This document shows, piece after piece, positions 7,004 to 7,333 of a stretch of DNA of 7,333 bases; positions within the stretch are counted from its first letter, which is position 1; each line of letters begins with the position of its first letter. The notes below the pieces were generated by a model that did not search any database, was not told the origin of the DNA, and was given only the letters and a program-made list of their open reading frames with translations. Source of the DNA: JBEBVQ01 sp964636205 (lineage in GTDB: Bacteria > Bacteroidota > Bacteroidia > Chitinophagales > Chitinophagaceae); NCBI GenBank assembly GCA_964636205.1, contig CAZWPF010000118.1, forward strand, positions 1 to 7,333, in the 5' to 3' direction. The position numbers and the translations under genes are program-made.

Positions 7004-7015
7004 GGTTAATTAACC
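7004..7015. repeat. Perfect 12-base palindrome, possible operator
   Basis: GGTTAATTAACC is its own reverse complement over all 12 bases. It lies 113 bases upstream of the ATG of the small membrane protein gene and 225 bases upstream of the rightward frame. A dimeric regulator could bind such a site. The core is AT-only, so chance is possible. Confidence 0.35.
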
Positions 7016-7102
7016 ACTACAAGAGAAAGACTATTGAAAACTAAAGAATTATAAAAAAGTGCGAAAAATGCACTGGCTGAAAAAGGCTATTTTGCCCGGT
7101 GT

Positions 7103-7207
7103 AAATTTTAATGGATTTTAACCCAATCTTTATATTTCAGGTTGAATTTCAATAAACAGCACCCTGAAATTTTAATTAAACGTTTGAACTGGCCGTAAAA
7201 TTTTAAT
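7103..7207. repeat. Three direct copies of AAATTTTAAT
   Basis: Exact copies lie at 7103-7112, 7167-7176 and 7198-7207, all in the same orientation. Start-to-start distances are 64 and 31 bases, close to six and three turns of B-DNA, so all three would face the same side of the helix. All are within 140 bases upstream of the rightward ATG at 7240. They could be binding sites for one regulator or simply AT-rich recurrence. Confidence 0.4.
7134..7170. repeat. Inverted repeat with a nested smaller palindrome
   Basis: ATTTCAGG (7134-7141) and CCTGAAAT (7163-7170) are perfect 8-base complements around a 21-base loop. The loop contains TTGAA-T-TTCAA (7142-7152), a second palindrome. On the plus strand the stem runs into TTTAATT, which is slightly terminator-like, but no gene on that strand ends upstream. 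A leader hairpin or operator for the rightward gene is equally possible. Confidence 0.35.
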
Positions 7208-7239
7208 CCAGATTCACACATTCCCACAAAGCAGCAAAA

Positions 7240-7333
7240 ATGAAGGGTCAAAAAGGAAGTGTATTTGTTATTGGGATGGTTATTGTTCTCCTTTTTCATT
7301 ACGTCTTATTTCACGCTCATACCATTCACCCCC
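7240..7333 (+). CDS. N-terminal fragment of a putative membrane or secreted protein (3' partial)
   Basis: An ATG at 7240 opens a frame that runs 31 codons to the window edge without a stop; the preceding in-frame stop is TAA at 7204-7206. The fragment starts MKGQKG, followed by the hydrophobic stretch VFVIGMVIVLLFHYVLF, then HAHTIHP. A basic start plus a hydrophobic core is typical of a signal peptide or signal anchor. AAAAA precedes the ATG, with no Shine-Dalgarno sequence. Too little is visible to name a family, and a short open frame can occur by chance. Confidence 0.4.
   Translation, partial: MKGQKGSVFVIGMVIVLLFHYVLFHAHTIHP

Larger units (their letters stand above)
6892..7239. other. AT-rich divergent intergenic region with regulatory-looking repeats
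   Basis: About 350 bases lie between the starts of two divergent reading frames. I see no convincing gene here. It holds a -7-like element for the leftward gene (6907-6914), the palindrome GGTTAATTAACC (7004-7015), three exact copies of AAATTTTAAT (7103, 7167 and 7198) and an 8-bp hairpin (7134-7170). Base composition is visibly more AT-rich than the flanking coding DNA, as expected for a control region. Confidence 0.6.

Noticed and set aside
7108..7299. Minus-strand frame of 63 codons in the right-hand region
   Set aside because: It lies in AT-rich intergenic DNA, has a low-complexity Asn/Lys-rich start, covers the 10-mer repeats and hairpin, and overlaps the more plausible rightward frame.
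1..7333. CRISPR arrays, tRNA or rRNA genes, insertion sequences, defence systems
   Set aside because: I saw no regularly spaced repeats, no tRNA-like cloverleaf, no transposase motifs and no nuclease or toxin motifs. The protein repeats are propeller blades, not DNA-level repeats.

Overview
The window looks like a Bacteroidota (Bacteroidetes) chromosome fragment. The evidence is two large secreted proteins that each end in a type IX secretion system (T9SS) sorting domain, one type A and one type B. There is also the end of a GldB-like gliding-motility gene, and there are candidate promoters of the Bacteroidota form (TTG, about 19 bases, TAnnTTTG) in place of -35/-10 boxes. A gliding, Chitinophagaceae-like member is my guess; the sequence alone does not fix the family.

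Layout, left to right. Positions 1-389 (+) hold the 3' end of the gldB-like gene. A hairpin spanning its stop codon (376-407) separates it from the convergent gene at 415-4035 (-). That gene encodes a 1206-residue secreted protein: signal peptide, DUF7948-like N-terminal domain, seven SBBP-type beta-propeller blades, a Calx-beta-like segment, three PKD/Ig-like segments and a type B sorting domain. A 113-base gap with a probable terminator follows. Next, 4149-6593 (-) encodes an 814-residue secreted protein: signal peptide, a different seven-bladed propeller, three 50-residue cysteine modules, an Ig-like segment and a type A sorting domain. Upstream on the same strand, 6634-6891 encodes an 85-residue single-span membrane protein of unknown function. 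The AT-rich stretch 6892-7239 holds regulatory-looking structure: a -7-like element, a 12-base palindrome, three copies of a 10-mer and a hairpin. A divergent (+) reading frame starts at 7240 and runs off the window.

How the genes may work together. The two large proteins look like T9SS cargo, built for display on or release from the cell surface through a propeller scaffold and C-terminal sorting signals. The GldB-like gene belongs to the gliding machinery, which in known species overlaps functionally with T9SS. Nothing in the two cargo proteins shows a catalytic site, so adhesion or another binding role is the most that can be inferred. I see no RNA genes, mobile elements, CRISPR arrays or defence genes. 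The most unusual items are a perfect 14-bp inverted repeat inside a coding region that encodes nearly the same peptide on both strands, and helically phased 10-mer repeats in the right-hand intergenic region.
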